DNA of 64,000 bases from a virus. Location of the stretch: positions 1 through 64,000 of the IMG/VR virus record IMGVR_UViG_3300030419_008158, one strand, 5' to 3'. Made by a program: the position numbers and the translations under genes. The notes under the pieces were generated by a model. That model was not told the DNA's origin. It saw only the letters and a program-made list of their open reading frames with translations, and made no database searches. Within the stretch, counting starts at the first letter, position 1. Each line of letters opens with the position of its first letter. Positions 24,116 through 31,774 of this stretch are shown piece after piece.

Positions 24116-24126
24116 CAATCTTTACA
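24098..24126 (-). promoter_or_regulatory. Candidate promoter for the dnaE operon, inside terminator hairpin
   Basis: TATAAT at 24098-24103 sits in the loop of the terminator; TGTAAA at 24121-24126 lies 17 bases upstream. The -35 box matches consensus only partly but resembles the TTGTAA boxes at 7.7 and 45.5 kb. The dnaE TTG start follows 30 bases later. Confidence 0.5.
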
Positions 24127-24143
24127 CGTATTGAGTGACAGAA

Positions 24144-25106
24144 CTAATAAAATTCAGTCAAGTCGATATTGTTTTCTTTTGCCTGCTCAAGATATTTGAG
24201 TGGATTATAAGAACTGCATCCTTCGCGAATCGACTTCCATGCATCTTGAATTCCTTCGCTCAAGGTAAAATTTGGTTTCCAGCCATACTCCGTTCGAAAC
24301 TTTTCACTTGAAAGCCTGTGATTCCCTAGATAGTCTGTGTTAGGATACCAGTTGACACATCCAGCAAGATCAAATTCTGCCACGTCAGACATCAATTCTA
24401 TGATCGCACCTGTCTCCAGAGGAGTTTCGGCTGAAATATTAAAATCATCATTCCAGACGCTTCCGTGACACGCTACAGCAACTGCATCGCAAAAATCTTC
24501 GACATGCATATAATCTTTGTACTTCGCAGGATCCAAAAACATGTCAATTTTTTCATGTTTGTTTTTGAGATATGAATAAAAAGTCTTAGCGATCAAAGAG
24601 TTCATATCACCCACACCTCCGTAAGCAAATAGTGGGCGCACTATCAACCACTTGTCACAGTGTGTGGTTACGATATTTTCTGCTGCTAGCTTTTGTATCC
24701 CGTATAGTGTTCTTGGGTACTTTGTTGATTCTTCTGTGATCCAATCGTCCTGGTAATTTGGTGTATCATATATTACAGTAGTCCCAATATAACAAACAGG
24801 AATTTTGAGTCTTTTTGCTGCACGACAAATTGTATGTGTCCCTGTCACATTTGAAAGAGTCGATTCACCTGGATTTAATGCAACGACATCAGTCCCAACA
24901 ACAGCAGCATTGTGTATAATAAGGTCAACGCCATGTTTACGCAAGGCGTTGACCCACTCCTCAACTGTATTATTGTAGACGCATACTTCTGTGCCTCGCA
25001 TATTCATATCGTTGTTCAGCGTAACAGCTTCGCTGCCGAGCTTTAACAAAGACTTGGGCAAATTTTGTGCAATAAAGCCTTCTTCGCCTGTGATGAAAAT
25101 ACGCAT
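24144..25106 (-). CDS. NAD-dependent nucleotide-sugar epimerase/reductase
   Basis: A second extended short-chain dehydrogenase, 320 residues. The NAD site reads TGEEGFIAQNLP (GxxGxxA-like) and the catalytic segment is IGTTVIYD followed by TLYGIQKLAAEN with Tyr and Lys three apart. Overall it resembles GDP-fucose synthase/dTDP-rhamnose-type enzymes more than the epimerase at 18.5 kb. It ends at a terminator and lies just after a deoxyribosyltransferase gene. Substrate unknown. Confidence 0.88.
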   Translation of the reverse strand: MRIFITGEEGFIAQNLPKSLLKLGSEAVTLNNDMNMRGTEVCVYNNTVEEWVNALRKHGVDLIIHNAAVVGTDVVALNPGESTLSNVTGTHTICRAAKRLKIPVCYIGTTVIYDTPNYQDDWITEESTKYPRTLYGIQKLAAENIVTTHCDKWLIVRPLFAYGGVGDMNSLIAKTFYSYLKNKHEKIDMFLDPAKYKDYMHVEDFCDAVAVACHGSVWNDDFNISAETPLETGAIIELMSDVAEFDLAGCVNWYPNTDYLGNHRLSSEKFRTEYGWKPNFTLSEGIQDAWKSIREGCSSYNPLKYLEQAKENNIDLTEFY

Positions 25107-25108
25107 TT

Positions 25109-25612
25109 TTACTCGATCGCGTCAGAATAGGGCTCAACAAGAAGCTGCTTTGCTTCGAAGCATCTGTTCAAATAGTCTTCGAGCTCCTCAATGCTGGTAC
25201 AAACCTTTACACCGCTTCTTGCAAGCATCAAGTTGAACTTAGCCCCCTCAGGCAACCCACCACAGTAATACACAATTGGCTTTTGATGTGCAAAGGCGAA
25301 GCCGGCTTCCCAAATAGTTCCAATATCCTTGTCTCTTGTATTGACAATAAGAAAGTTAGCTGCAGTAATTTCTCTGAGATTTCCTAAAAAGGTTTCATCT
25401 TGTGTTTCTTTGGGTGCATCAGGTGGACAGACAAAAATTCTTCTTGGACTTGCAAGATCGATCCAGTCTCTGTCATCACAAACTTTTTCTAGCTGGTCTA
25501 GTTCTTCAGCTTGTGTTGGATTGAACCATCCGGCTGCCAAATATACTTTTTGGGCAACAACTGGATTCTCTGTATTCTCTGTATTCTCTGTATTCTCTGT
25601 ATTCTCAGACAT
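25109..25612 (-). CDS. Nucleoside 2-deoxyribosyltransferase-like protein
   Basis: The fold swaps bases on deoxyribose or cleaves nucleotides. Family features are VYLAAGWFNP (start of a Rossmann-like domain), ANFLIVNTRDKDIGTIWEAG with the nucleophile-region Glu, and AFAHQKPIVYYCGG. ATG at 25612 has GGAGG eight bases upstream. The first 20 residues are a repeat of Glu-Asn-Thr encoded by a 9-base tandem repeat, which is unusual and may vary in length. It could salvage nucleosides or handle a modified base. Confidence 0.8.
   Translation of the reverse strand: MSENTENTENTENTENPVVAQKVYLAAGWFNPTQAEELDQLEKVCDDRDWIDLASPRRIFVCPPDAPKETQDETFLGNLREITAANFLIVNTRDKDIGTIWEAGFAFAHQKPIVYYCGGLPEGAKFNLMLARSGVKVCTSIEELEDYLNRCFEAKQLLVEPYSDAIE
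25562..25606. repeat. 9-bp tandem repeat (five units) in the deoxyribosyltransferase gene
   Basis: Unit TGTATTCTC occurs four times perfectly (25571-25606), preceded by one unit with a single change (25562-25570). It encodes repeated Glu-Asn-Thr at the protein N-terminus and keeps the frame whatever the copy number. Confidence 0.9.
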
Positions 25613-25664
25613 TTCGCTTTCCTCCAAAATCTGTTATTTCGTTTTGCTTGTTGTTAGTAGTCAT
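25605..25664 (-). CDS. Micro-ORF (19 aa) with strong ribosome site
   Basis: An ATG at 25664 has a perfect AGGAG five bases before it. The frame MTTNNKQNEITDFGGKRNV ends eight bases into the next gene, and its last codons contain the GGAGG used by that gene. It could be a real micropeptide or a leader that couples translation from the methyltransferase to the deoxyribosyltransferase gene. Confidence 0.4.
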   Translation of the reverse strand: MTTNNKQNEITDFGGKRNV

Positions 25665-25672
25665 TTTTTCTC

Positions 25673-25729
25673 CTAAAGCTTATCCTTATAGCCTGGACTT
25701 GCTTGAATTTCATAATTTTCTTTAGACAT
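25673..25729 (-). CDS. Micro-ORF (18 aa) overlapping methyltransferase end
   Basis: ATG at 25729 overlaps the methyltransferase stop by eight bases; the peptide is MSKENYEIQASPGYKDKL. Only a Gly/Ala-rich purine stretch (GGAAAAAAGAAG) lies upstream. It and the next micro-ORF fill the only gap in this operon. Weak evidence. Confidence 0.25.
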   Translation of the reverse strand: MSKENYEIQASPGYKDKL

Positions 25730-26696
25730 TTTCTTCTTTTTTCCAAAAAATATTAGGAAGAGATGCATAAAAATCATGACGACGATCATGCTCCCACCCC
25801 CTTTTACAAACCGCTTTGTGAAAATTTCTTCCCCAACTCCCGGGTTTTTCAACAGGCCCTTCACCAAAGTCATACAGATTAAAGTGTCCGACCGATGTAT
25901 CATATTTTGTCCAGTAAGTACTATACACAAAATTATCACTAATTCTGTTTAGATAGCTGTCGAGCCACGGAAAAGGTGTGCCTGTCTCTTTACTGTCTTC
26001 AGCCTGTATGTGTTCGACAACTTCATAAAAAGTCCCCGCGTCATAAGCGTCTAGCTGGTCACCTATATGAAGATTCTTTAGGCCCATCTCTTTCTTGACT
26101 CTTTCAATTAGCCTTACACTCAGCCCGCTGACTTCACTAACGTATACGTCTGTTTCAGGTAAGTGATAGGCAAACCAAATAGAAGAAATTCCAATCCCTG
26201 CCCCCACATCCAATATTGTCTTGGGCACATAACCTAAGTGATCCCACCACATTAAAGTGTGAAATATCGGAGACGTATTTCTCATTTTGGCTTTGTCAAT
26301 CATCCCAGTCACATTTAAGCCGCACGATACAGTTTCAAACACATAATAGGGATCATCATAAATTGACACATCAAAATTTTGGCGCCAGCGCTGGAGCATG
26401 TCATTGATAATCTTGCTATCGCGATCACCCAGCTGGTCTAACTCTTCCTTGGAAAACTCTGACTTTAATTCATCTTTATAAATTTCTAGAAGTCGCTCAT
26501 AACTTAGGCCTGGGATTGATGGATCGTAGCCTCTTGTTTGTAAAAACTTTCCACCGTAATGATGCTCTTTATTGCCCCACTGGACATACTCGAATTTTTT
26601 AGTTCGCCTTCTTCCAGTGGGTGGCGTGTGCTGATAGTCGAAGTACTTTTTCTCTTTTCCTTCGACTTCCCAGGTTTTTAGAGCATTATCATCCAT
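25722..26696 (-). CDS. SAM-dependent methyltransferase-like protein
   Basis: The 324-residue protein has the S-adenosylmethionine motif TILDVGAGIGISSIWFAYHL (near 160-180), followed by an acidic residue in VYVSEVSG that would bind the ribose and FYEVVEHI in the usual motif IV place. The N-terminal 130 residues are helical and unfamiliar. Target is unknown: small molecule, glycan or nucleotide are all possible, given sugar-nucleotide and nucleoside genes on either side. The start overlaps the thyX stop by eight bases. Confidence 0.75.
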   Translation of the reverse strand: MDDNALKTWEVEGKEKKYFDYQHTPPTGRRRTKKFEYVQWGNKEHHYGGKFLQTRGYDPSIPGLSYERLLEIYKDELKSEFSKEELDQLGDRDSKIINDMLQRWRQNFDVSIYDDPYYVFETVSCGLNVTGMIDKAKMRNTSPIFHTLMWWDHLGYVPKTILDVGAGIGISSIWFAYHLPETDVYVSEVSGLSVRLIERVKKEMGLKNLHIGDQLDAYDAGTFYEVVEHIQAEDSKETGTPFPWLDSYLNRISDNFVYSTYWTKYDTSVGHFNLYDFGEGPVEKPGSWGRNFHKAVCKRGWEHDRRHDFYASLPNIFWKKEENV

Positions 26697-27657
26697 TCTC
26701 GTAAGCTGCCTTCAATGCCTGGAACTCTTCCATTAAGTCACGCCACATAGTTGTAAAAACTTTCTCTCCAGTTCCATGTGTCCCGTTGAGCTCTTCACGT
26801 CGACAGGGATAAATTGTGTCGGCCTCATGATACTCAAACGTATCATTCTTTGGTTCAGGCTGGTACAAGTTTGTACCTCGGCTAATCCACTTATCACCTT
26901 CCTTTACGCGGAACGTATTGATATAATGGAAATCCGGTTTATCAAAATTGAACACTTGAGTCAGCTCAGGAATTGCCTTGCATGCGGCGATGGCCATCTC
27001 AGCAGCTAAAATATTGTCAGCTGCAGGCTGAATCTGCACGTCTTGTCTCTGACGGACGAATCCGATCAAATCTTTAAGATTAAGTCGCATATAGTAAAAA
27101 GAAGTCATGCATTTCGGCAAAATCATTCTTGCGTCCATCATAGAAATAACTTTAGAATCAGTCATATCTGCATACAGCTGCTTAGACTGTCTAACAATCT
27201 CCTTGTAGCGCTCCAGGTACTCGGGCGAGTTTTCGACAGACTCCGGAACAACGGCAGGATCATCTCTAAGATCGCGGTCGCCGGTACATTGGGCTGCAAA
27301 AGATCCTGCTCGATGTCGAATAATATGAGTTACTTCCTGAAAAGATAGGCCAGACAATCTAAACGTGAACCCCAGACATTCCATGGGAGTTGGAAGCGCA
27401 CGAAACTGCAAAACATCTAGAAGATTTTTACTCTTGATGCTATCCGGTACCTCGTCAGGCCTGATTTCACTAGGGTCGTCGGCCCAAGTAGCCTTTACGT
27501 AATGCCACGCGACATCTCGTGCTTGATTTGTTGTGGGGGCGTCAACCAATTCAACATTAAGAGCTTCTAAATTATTACAAAACTCTGTATCAAACGGTCT
27601 ACCAAATTTTAGATCCATCGGAAGTTCGATAGGCTCTAGATCATTATTTAACGGCAT
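26689..27657 (-). CDS. thyX: Flavin-dependent thymidylate synthase
   Basis: ThyX makes dTMP from dUMP using FAD. The signature R-H-R-x-x-S is present in HIIRHRAGSFAAQC, and LRFSGLSF-like and NLKDLIGFVRQRQDVQIQPA segments match the substrate-binding region; helical framework as expected. At 322 residues it is longer than typical (about 220-250), with an extra C-terminal 60 residues rich in charged groups. GGAGC precedes the ATG. The thymidylate supply here is ThyX plus dCMP deaminase, thymidine kinase and dUTPase. Confidence 0.9.
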   Translation of the reverse strand: MPLNNDLEPIELPMDLKFGRPFDTEFCNNLEALNVELVDAPTTNQARDVAWHYVKATWADDPSEIRPDEVPDSIKSKNLLDVLQFRALPTPMECLGFTFRLSGLSFQEVTHIIRHRAGSFAAQCTGDRDLRDDPAVVPESVENSPEYLERYKEIVRQSKQLYADMTDSKVISMMDARMILPKCMTSFYYMRLNLKDLIGFVRQRQDVQIQPAADNILAAEMAIAACKAIPELTQVFNFDKPDFHYINTFRVKEGDKWISRGTNLYQPEPKNDTFEYHEADTIYPCRREELNGTHGTGEKVFTTMWRDLMEEFQALKAAYENG

Positions 27658-27872
27658 TATTCTGCTCCTTTGTTGTTGGGCCGATTTGGATAGTATTCTT
27701 TTTTGGTCAAAAAATCAATCAAAATATCAGTTGCATTACGAAGACCACTTCTGTTGAATTCCGTATCTCCTACGCGAAGCCACGTCTCCTCTAAAAACTC
27801 ATCAAGCTCTTGACCGCACATCTTCAAGACAGGATCACTTAGAGCAGACAGATCATATTCTGGATTTTCCAT
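27657..27872 (-). CDS. Hypothetical small acidic protein
   Basis: ATG at 27872 (MENPEYDLSALSDPVLKM) lies four bases after the upstream stop; a longer frame would overlap by 77 bases. The 71 residues are helical (GQELDEFLEETWLRVGDTEF) with no named family. Its stop overlaps the thyX start by one base. Confidence 0.62.
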   Translation of the reverse strand: MENPEYDLSALSDPVLKMCGQELDEFLEETWLRVGDTEFNRSGLRNATDILIDFLTKKEYYPNRPNNKGAE

Positions 27873-27876
27873 CAAC

Positions 27877-28818
27877 TCAAGAACGTAATGCGATACTCTC
27901 GACGAGTGATGCAACGTCGCCTTCTTCCCAATCGAATGCATAGATTCCATCATGATTCATAACTCCCATGTTGTAATTTCTTTTCGGCACAAGACACGGC
28001 ACACCGTGCATAACATACTCAGAGGCATGTTTAGGTGAGTCATCAATTGCACACACAACTTTTCCCTGCTTGTATGCTTCGAGCGAAGATACTGCAATAT
28101 ACTTTTCTGAACTTAGCTGCACAGAGTCAAATTCTTTTACATACTTGTCAAGCCATTCATATGTCTCGTGCATACACTTTAGCTCGGTTTCTGGGCGTGC
28201 TGTCAAAATATGAATCCAATACCCTTTTTTTCTGAGGGTTTTTAGACTTTTGATCACGTTATCACAAGTATCTATTTTTCTTAGACTTCCAGAATCAATA
28301 AACTCAATAAGCAGCTGGTCGCCTGACTTTCCTTCTACTGGTTTGCTTAGAAAATATTCATTTGATCTATGATCGACATTGCATCCCGGGTATGTTTCAT
28401 TTACCCAATCATAGAAATTTTGTCTAAATCTGGCAATTACGTCATCAACATCAACAACGACAACTTTTTGTCCGCTCCACTTTGATAGATTTTTTTCTGT
28501 TCGGACTCTTAGATTAGCATCTCTAGACTCAAACGCACTAATTGCATCATTTTCGTCATAGTCCCATAAATTTAGTATAGACAAGCAGTATCGATAAACA
28601 TCCATCGTTTCAAATAGAATATTCTGCATATGTGTAGGAGTGATGTTCGGCCTGTGCTCTCGATAGTGGACTGAATCTGCCAGCTGCGTGAGCTCGCTTT
28701 GCATCGCAAGACAAAGTGTCTTGTGCTTCTCAATTTTCTCCTGCTCAGACATTTTGTCTGAATTGTAGAAATTTCTAGAAAAATTCTTTTGCTTGTCAAG
28801 CATTTTCTTTAAGTCCAC
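27877..28818 (-). CDS. MazG/dUTPase-like helical domain fused to HAD-type 5'-nucleotidase
   Basis: Residues about 20-105 are an all-alpha pyrophosphatase-like domain (CLAMQSELTQLADSVHYREH, then ILFETMDVYRYCLSILNLWD with the second Glu/Asp pair). Residues 118-300 are a HAD phosphatase of the 5'(3')-deoxyribonucleotidase kind: VVVDVDDVIARFRQNFYDW (nucleophile Asp), HILTARPETELK (motif II) and AIDDSPKHA (motif IV). The first domain would make a dNMP and the second could dephosphorylate it. Start is GTG at 28818, after GAGGAG. The fusion is unusual. Confidence 0.78.
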   Translation of the reverse strand: MDLKKMLDKQKNFSRNFYNSDKMSEQEKIEKHKTLCLAMQSELTQLADSVHYREHRPNITPTHMQNILFETMDVYRYCLSILNLWDYDENDAISAFESRDANLRVRTEKNLSKWSGQKVVVVDVDDVIARFRQNFYDWVNETYPGCNVDHRSNEYFLSKPVEGKSGDQLLIEFIDSGSLRKIDTCDNVIKSLKTLRKKGYWIHILTARPETELKCMHETYEWLDKYVKEFDSVQLSSEKYIAVSSLEAYKQGKVVCAIDDSPKHASEYVMHGVPCLVPKRNYNMGVMNHDGIYAFDWEEGDVASLVESIALRS

Positions 28819-28830
28819 AGGTTTTCTCCT

Positions 28831-29058
28831 CTAAAAAGGATTGTTGACAAGATAAGCGACGTACTCTATAATCTCTTGTTCGTCGCTATCTTCGCAATCC
28901 TTGTAAGATTTACCCATCTTTGTCTTGATACAGCGCCAAATATGAGCGTATGGGTTTCTTGCAGAATGATTTGGACTATCAGGAAGATTTCCTTCTAATG
29001 CTTTTCCGCCAAGCGCAACTGCTTGTCGTATTCTTTCAGCAACTTCAGGAGACATCAT
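28831..29058 (-). CDS. Conserved small phage protein
   Basis: The second ATG (29058) is taken as start, overlapping the dUTPase stop (TGATG). The protein reads MMSPEVAERIRQAVALGGKA and contains NPYAHIWRCIKTKMGKSYKD, a phrase I have seen only in uncharacterised phage proteins next to dUTPase genes. 75 residues, helical. Function unknown. Confidence 0.65.
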   Translation of the reverse strand: MMSPEVAERIRQAVALGGKALEGNLPDSPNHSARNPYAHIWRCIKTKMGKSYKDCEDSDEQEIIEYVAYLVNNPF

Positions 29059-29423
29059 CAATAGCCGCCATTAATTCTATCTAAATTTATTTGGCCTTTT
29101 TTCATGTACATTTTATACATTTCTTCATAAGAAATTCCTGAGTACAGGAGAATGCCTATTAGATAATGCAAAACATCGCTTAGCTCCTCTGTGTAAGCGT
29201 CTCGATCAAAATCACTTATTTCAGTGCTTCTATGACTTTTGGCGTTCTTAAGAAGCATATTAGATTCAAATAGCTCATGCATACATTCGTGTGCAAGAGA
29301 TTTTAGAAATTGTTGACTCTTTTTTTCAGAAAGATCGAGTGGAAAATCAGGAAAGTCTCTTTTGTCACGAAGCAGCTCAAGAAACTCTTTTTGCTGCTCA
29401 AACATAATTTCAAACTTTCCCAT
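29058..29423 (-). CDS. Dimeric-type dUTPase (all-alpha dUTP/dCTP pyrophosphatase)
   Basis: This enzyme removes dUTP, and in the T4 relative gp56 also dCTP. Family pattern is clear: FEQQKEFLELL start, HECMHELFESNML (first Glu pair), AYTEELSDVLHYLIGILLYS (E-x-x-x-D) and YMKKGQINLDRINGGY at the end. The start at 29423 (MGKFEIMFEQQ) lines up with family members; ATGs at 29432 and 29444 are alternatives. At 121 residues it is short but complete. It keeps uracil out of DNA and supplies dUMP to ThyX. Confidence 0.85.
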   Translation of the reverse strand: MGKFEIMFEQQKEFLELLRDKRDFPDFPLDLSEKKSQQFLKSLAHECMHELFESNMLLKNAKSHRSTEISDFDRDAYTEELSDVLHYLIGILLYSGISYEEMYKMYMKKGQINLDRINGGY

Positions 29424-29424
29424 A

Positions 29425-29640
29425 TCACTCATCAGAAGACTCATTCAATTTATTAGCTTCTTCTCGCAACTTCTCAAGATTATTTTCAAAGTTCTCAGAA
29501 TACTCAGGATCGGGATCCAGAATACCATCTTCGTCAACAAACCTCATTGTGCGAAGATTGTCAGTAATGTCTGTACCCGTAAGAAGGGCAAGCTGCAAAA
29601 CTCGTACGAGCTGTGAAATGCTGTTGTCAGAAAGACGCAT
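29425..29640 (-). CDS. Conserved hypothetical protein (71 aa)
   Basis: GGAGG lies six bases before the ATG. The N-terminal half MRLSDNSISQLVRVLQLALL and TGTDITDNLRTMRFVDEDG match a pattern that I recall from small T4-like phage proteins of unknown function. The rest is an acidic helix. It leads directly into the dUTPase gene. Confidence 0.7.
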   Translation of the reverse strand: MRLSDNSISQLVRVLQLALLTGTDITDNLRTMRFVDEDGILDPDPEYSENFENNLEKLREEANKLNESSDE

Positions 29641-29690
29641 GTTATACCTCCATATTGAATAATTCTAGTAAATTTCTTTTCGTTTTTCAA

Positions 29691-30512
29691 TCATTTTTGA
29701 ACATCTGGCACCCAGTGCGTAGTTCGTCCGTCGTCTGTCTTTTCTTTAATAACTTTATGACCGAACGGGTCTTTTTTCAAACCATACACCATAAATTCCA
29801 GTGACGCACTTCCCTCGAGCCCATCTGTGTCTTTGTAATCTTTCAAAGAAGCACCTCTAGAATTGTATGCTTGACGCAAAACATCTCTTACAGCAGTGTG
29901 CAAGTCAGATATTTCTTTCGTCGACAAAGAACCTACTAGCCTGTGAGGAGAAATTTTTGCACGATAAAGCGACTCTGCTTTTACGTAATTTCCCACCCCA
30001 GAAACAACAGACTGTGTCATTAAAGATTTAGCAACAGACCAGTGGGGCTTTTTGTCTAAAGATGATGAAAACTTTTCAAACGAGACAGAATCATTCAACA
30101 TATCAGGGCCCAAGCTTTGAAGCTTTTCCAAAAATTTTCTCTTGCCTTTTATGATCTTGATAGTTCCAAAGTTTCTCGTGTCAACAAAAAAAATAGGTTC
30201 GCCTTCATTGAAATCAAATCTAACTCTTGCATGTTTATGATTTCTATCTTTAGACCATGTTCCTGTCATTCCAAGCGTATTCAAGAGAAACATTTCGTTC
30301 GAAAGCATCCAAAAAATAAGCTTTCCTTTTACACCAATACCCGTTACTTTTACAGCGCCGTCTGATTGAATTTTTTCCCTGATCATTTCTAAGCCCGGAA
30401 TTTGACTTTTGGTGTATCTTCCGGAAATTGGCACAATATTCACAATTTTTCTTAGGCCTACTTTTTGTGAAAGACCCTCACTGATAATTCTAACTTCAGC
30501 ACCCTCTGGCAT
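29691..30512 (-). CDS. Fpg/Nei-type DNA glycosylase with zincless finger
   Basis: This bifunctional glycosylase/AP lyase removes oxidised bases. ATG at 30512 gives the required N-terminus MPEGAEVRII, where Pro2 is the nucleophile and Glu3 the catalytic acid. H2TH motif SGVGNYVKAESLYRAKISPH is present. At the C-terminus the zinc finger outline remains (FMVYGLKKDPFGHKVI, GRTTHWVPDVQK) but all four Cys are replaced, as in plant Fpg, NEIL1 and giant-virus Nei enzymes; the GRTTH Arg is kept. GAGGTG lies before the start. It follows ligase, so it probably belongs to repair. Confidence 0.9.
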   Translation of the reverse strand: MPEGAEVRIISEGLSQKVGLRKIVNIVPISGRYTKSQIPGLEMIREKIQSDGAVKVTGIGVKGKLIFWMLSNEMFLLNTLGMTGTWSKDRNHKHARVRFDFNEGEPIFFVDTRNFGTIKIIKGKRKFLEKLQSLGPDMLNDSVSFEKFSSSLDKKPHWSVAKSLMTQSVVSGVGNYVKAESLYRAKISPHRLVGSLSTKEISDLHTAVRDVLRQAYNSRGASLKDYKDTDGLEGSASLEFMVYGLKKDPFGHKVIKEKTDDGRTTHWVPDVQK

Positions 30513-30528
30513 ATAACACCTCTGTTGT

Positions 30529-31758
30529 TTAGTCTCTATCGTTTCTAAAACAAACAAATGTAGGAAATCTAAGTGAGCCATCAGGAGTTTCTTCCTGGTA
30601 TCTTACTTCAATAGTTCTTCCTAAAAATGCTTCGGGTGTGTTCCAGATTTTTTCTCTAAGAATGTCAGAAAATCCGGATCCTACCTGAACTTTTACACCT
30701 TTGAAGTTGACAACTACAGACCCTAATTTGCCTGCATGTTTTCCAGTTCCCTCAAGAAGATTTTCAATCTCTAGGTCCACATCATGAAATGCTTTGAGTT
30801 TCATAACTTCAGGACCTCTTCCAAATTTGTAAGGTGCATCCAAATCCTTGACCATCGCACCTTCGTATCCTTGCCCTACATACTCATCATGCAAAACTTT
30901 GATCGCAGAATAGTTGGCATCAACAATAACACGAGGAACTATTTTCAAGTAATTTGCTGTCTTTTTTTGAACCTCAATTTTCAAAATATCGTATCTTTCT
31001 TTGCATGAAAGCTTAGAATTTCTTGACTTCCACTCACTCAAAGGAACATAGTCAAAAATTGAAAGATATGTCCCGTCAGTGACAACATTTTCTTTTCGAT
31101 ATGCTTGGCGCATCAAAGCAATAAAGTCTTCTCCCATAATTTCCCCATCATAGCAACCACTAGGTAACTGTGACAGCTCTGCGCCAATAGTAGTATCGAA
31201 ATTAGTAATCAGCTTGCCTGACCTCGCATACAAAAGGGCTTCTCCATTTTCCACAATTGCGAAACACCTAATTCCGTCAAGCTTGGGTTCAACAGCAACT
31301 TTTGCTTTTCCCAAAAGTCTTTTTTCTTCAAATTTCTGTGCAAGAGCTACATCAAAAGTAGGAACTAATCCTGGAAAAACCTTGTTGACTGTCTTGATTG
31401 ATGCTCCAATGGCCAAATGTTTTTTAAGCACTTTTCTCATCCATTTTTCATCTTCTTTTTGAACGCTGGAAAAGCATGTATAGACACGTTCAATTGCAGC
31501 ATTTCCTGTGACTTTTCTTGAAGCGCACTCGTCCAAGACAGTAAAAAATTCACTCCAGGCACGGTCTTCAGAAAGAGGAAATTGAAGCCTAGATTTTACT
31601 TTAGGAATCTTAACAACATTGAAAGGAGTGAATGGGTCTAAACCATATTTTAGAGCTTTTCTTAGCAAAATACTCTCTTTGTTTTCCTCTAAGATGTCTT
31701 TTTTGTCATTTGTGCCTGAAGTTTCTTTTATTTTCTGCAATATTTCCGTTATTGACAT
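30529..31758 (-). CDS. ATP-dependent DNA ligase
   Basis: Joins nicks using an AMP-lysine intermediate. The nucleotidyltransferase motif AVEPKLDGIRCFAI (catalytic Lys), GCYDGEIMG (motif III), YEGAMVKDLDAPY (motif IV) and MKLKAFHDVDLEI (motif V) are in order. The C-terminal OB domain ends RFPTFVCFRNDRD. ATG at 31758 (MSITEILQKIKETSG) is preferred to the GTG two codons earlier. At 409 residues it resembles T4/T7 ligases in size class. Confidence 0.93.
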   Translation of the reverse strand: MSITEILQKIKETSGTNDKKDILEENKESILLRKALKYGLDPFTPFNVVKIPKVKSRLQFPLSEDRAWSEFFTVLDECASRKVTGNAAIERVYTCFSSVQKEDEKWMRKVLKKHLAIGASIKTVNKVFPGLVPTFDVALAQKFEEKRLLGKAKVAVEPKLDGIRCFAIVENGEALLYARSGKLITNFDTTIGAELSQLPSGCYDGEIMGEDFIALMRQAYRKENVVTDGTYLSIFDYVPLSEWKSRNSKLSCKERYDILKIEVQKKTANYLKIVPRVIVDANYSAIKVLHDEYVGQGYEGAMVKDLDAPYKFGRGPEVMKLKAFHDVDLEIENLLEGTGKHAGKLGSVVVNFKGVKVQVGSGFSDILREKIWNTPEAFLGRTIEVRYQEETPDGSLRFPTFVCFRNDRD

Positions 31759-31774
31759 TTTCACCCTTACAAAA

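Noticed and set aside
25562-25606. CRISPR-like repeat
   Set aside because: The unit is 9 bp with no spacers and lies inside a gene.
25673-25939. 88-aa frame overlapping the methyltransferase
   Set aside because: It is a shadow frame. Only its last 18 codons lie outside the methyltransferase and are listed as a low-confidence micro-ORF.
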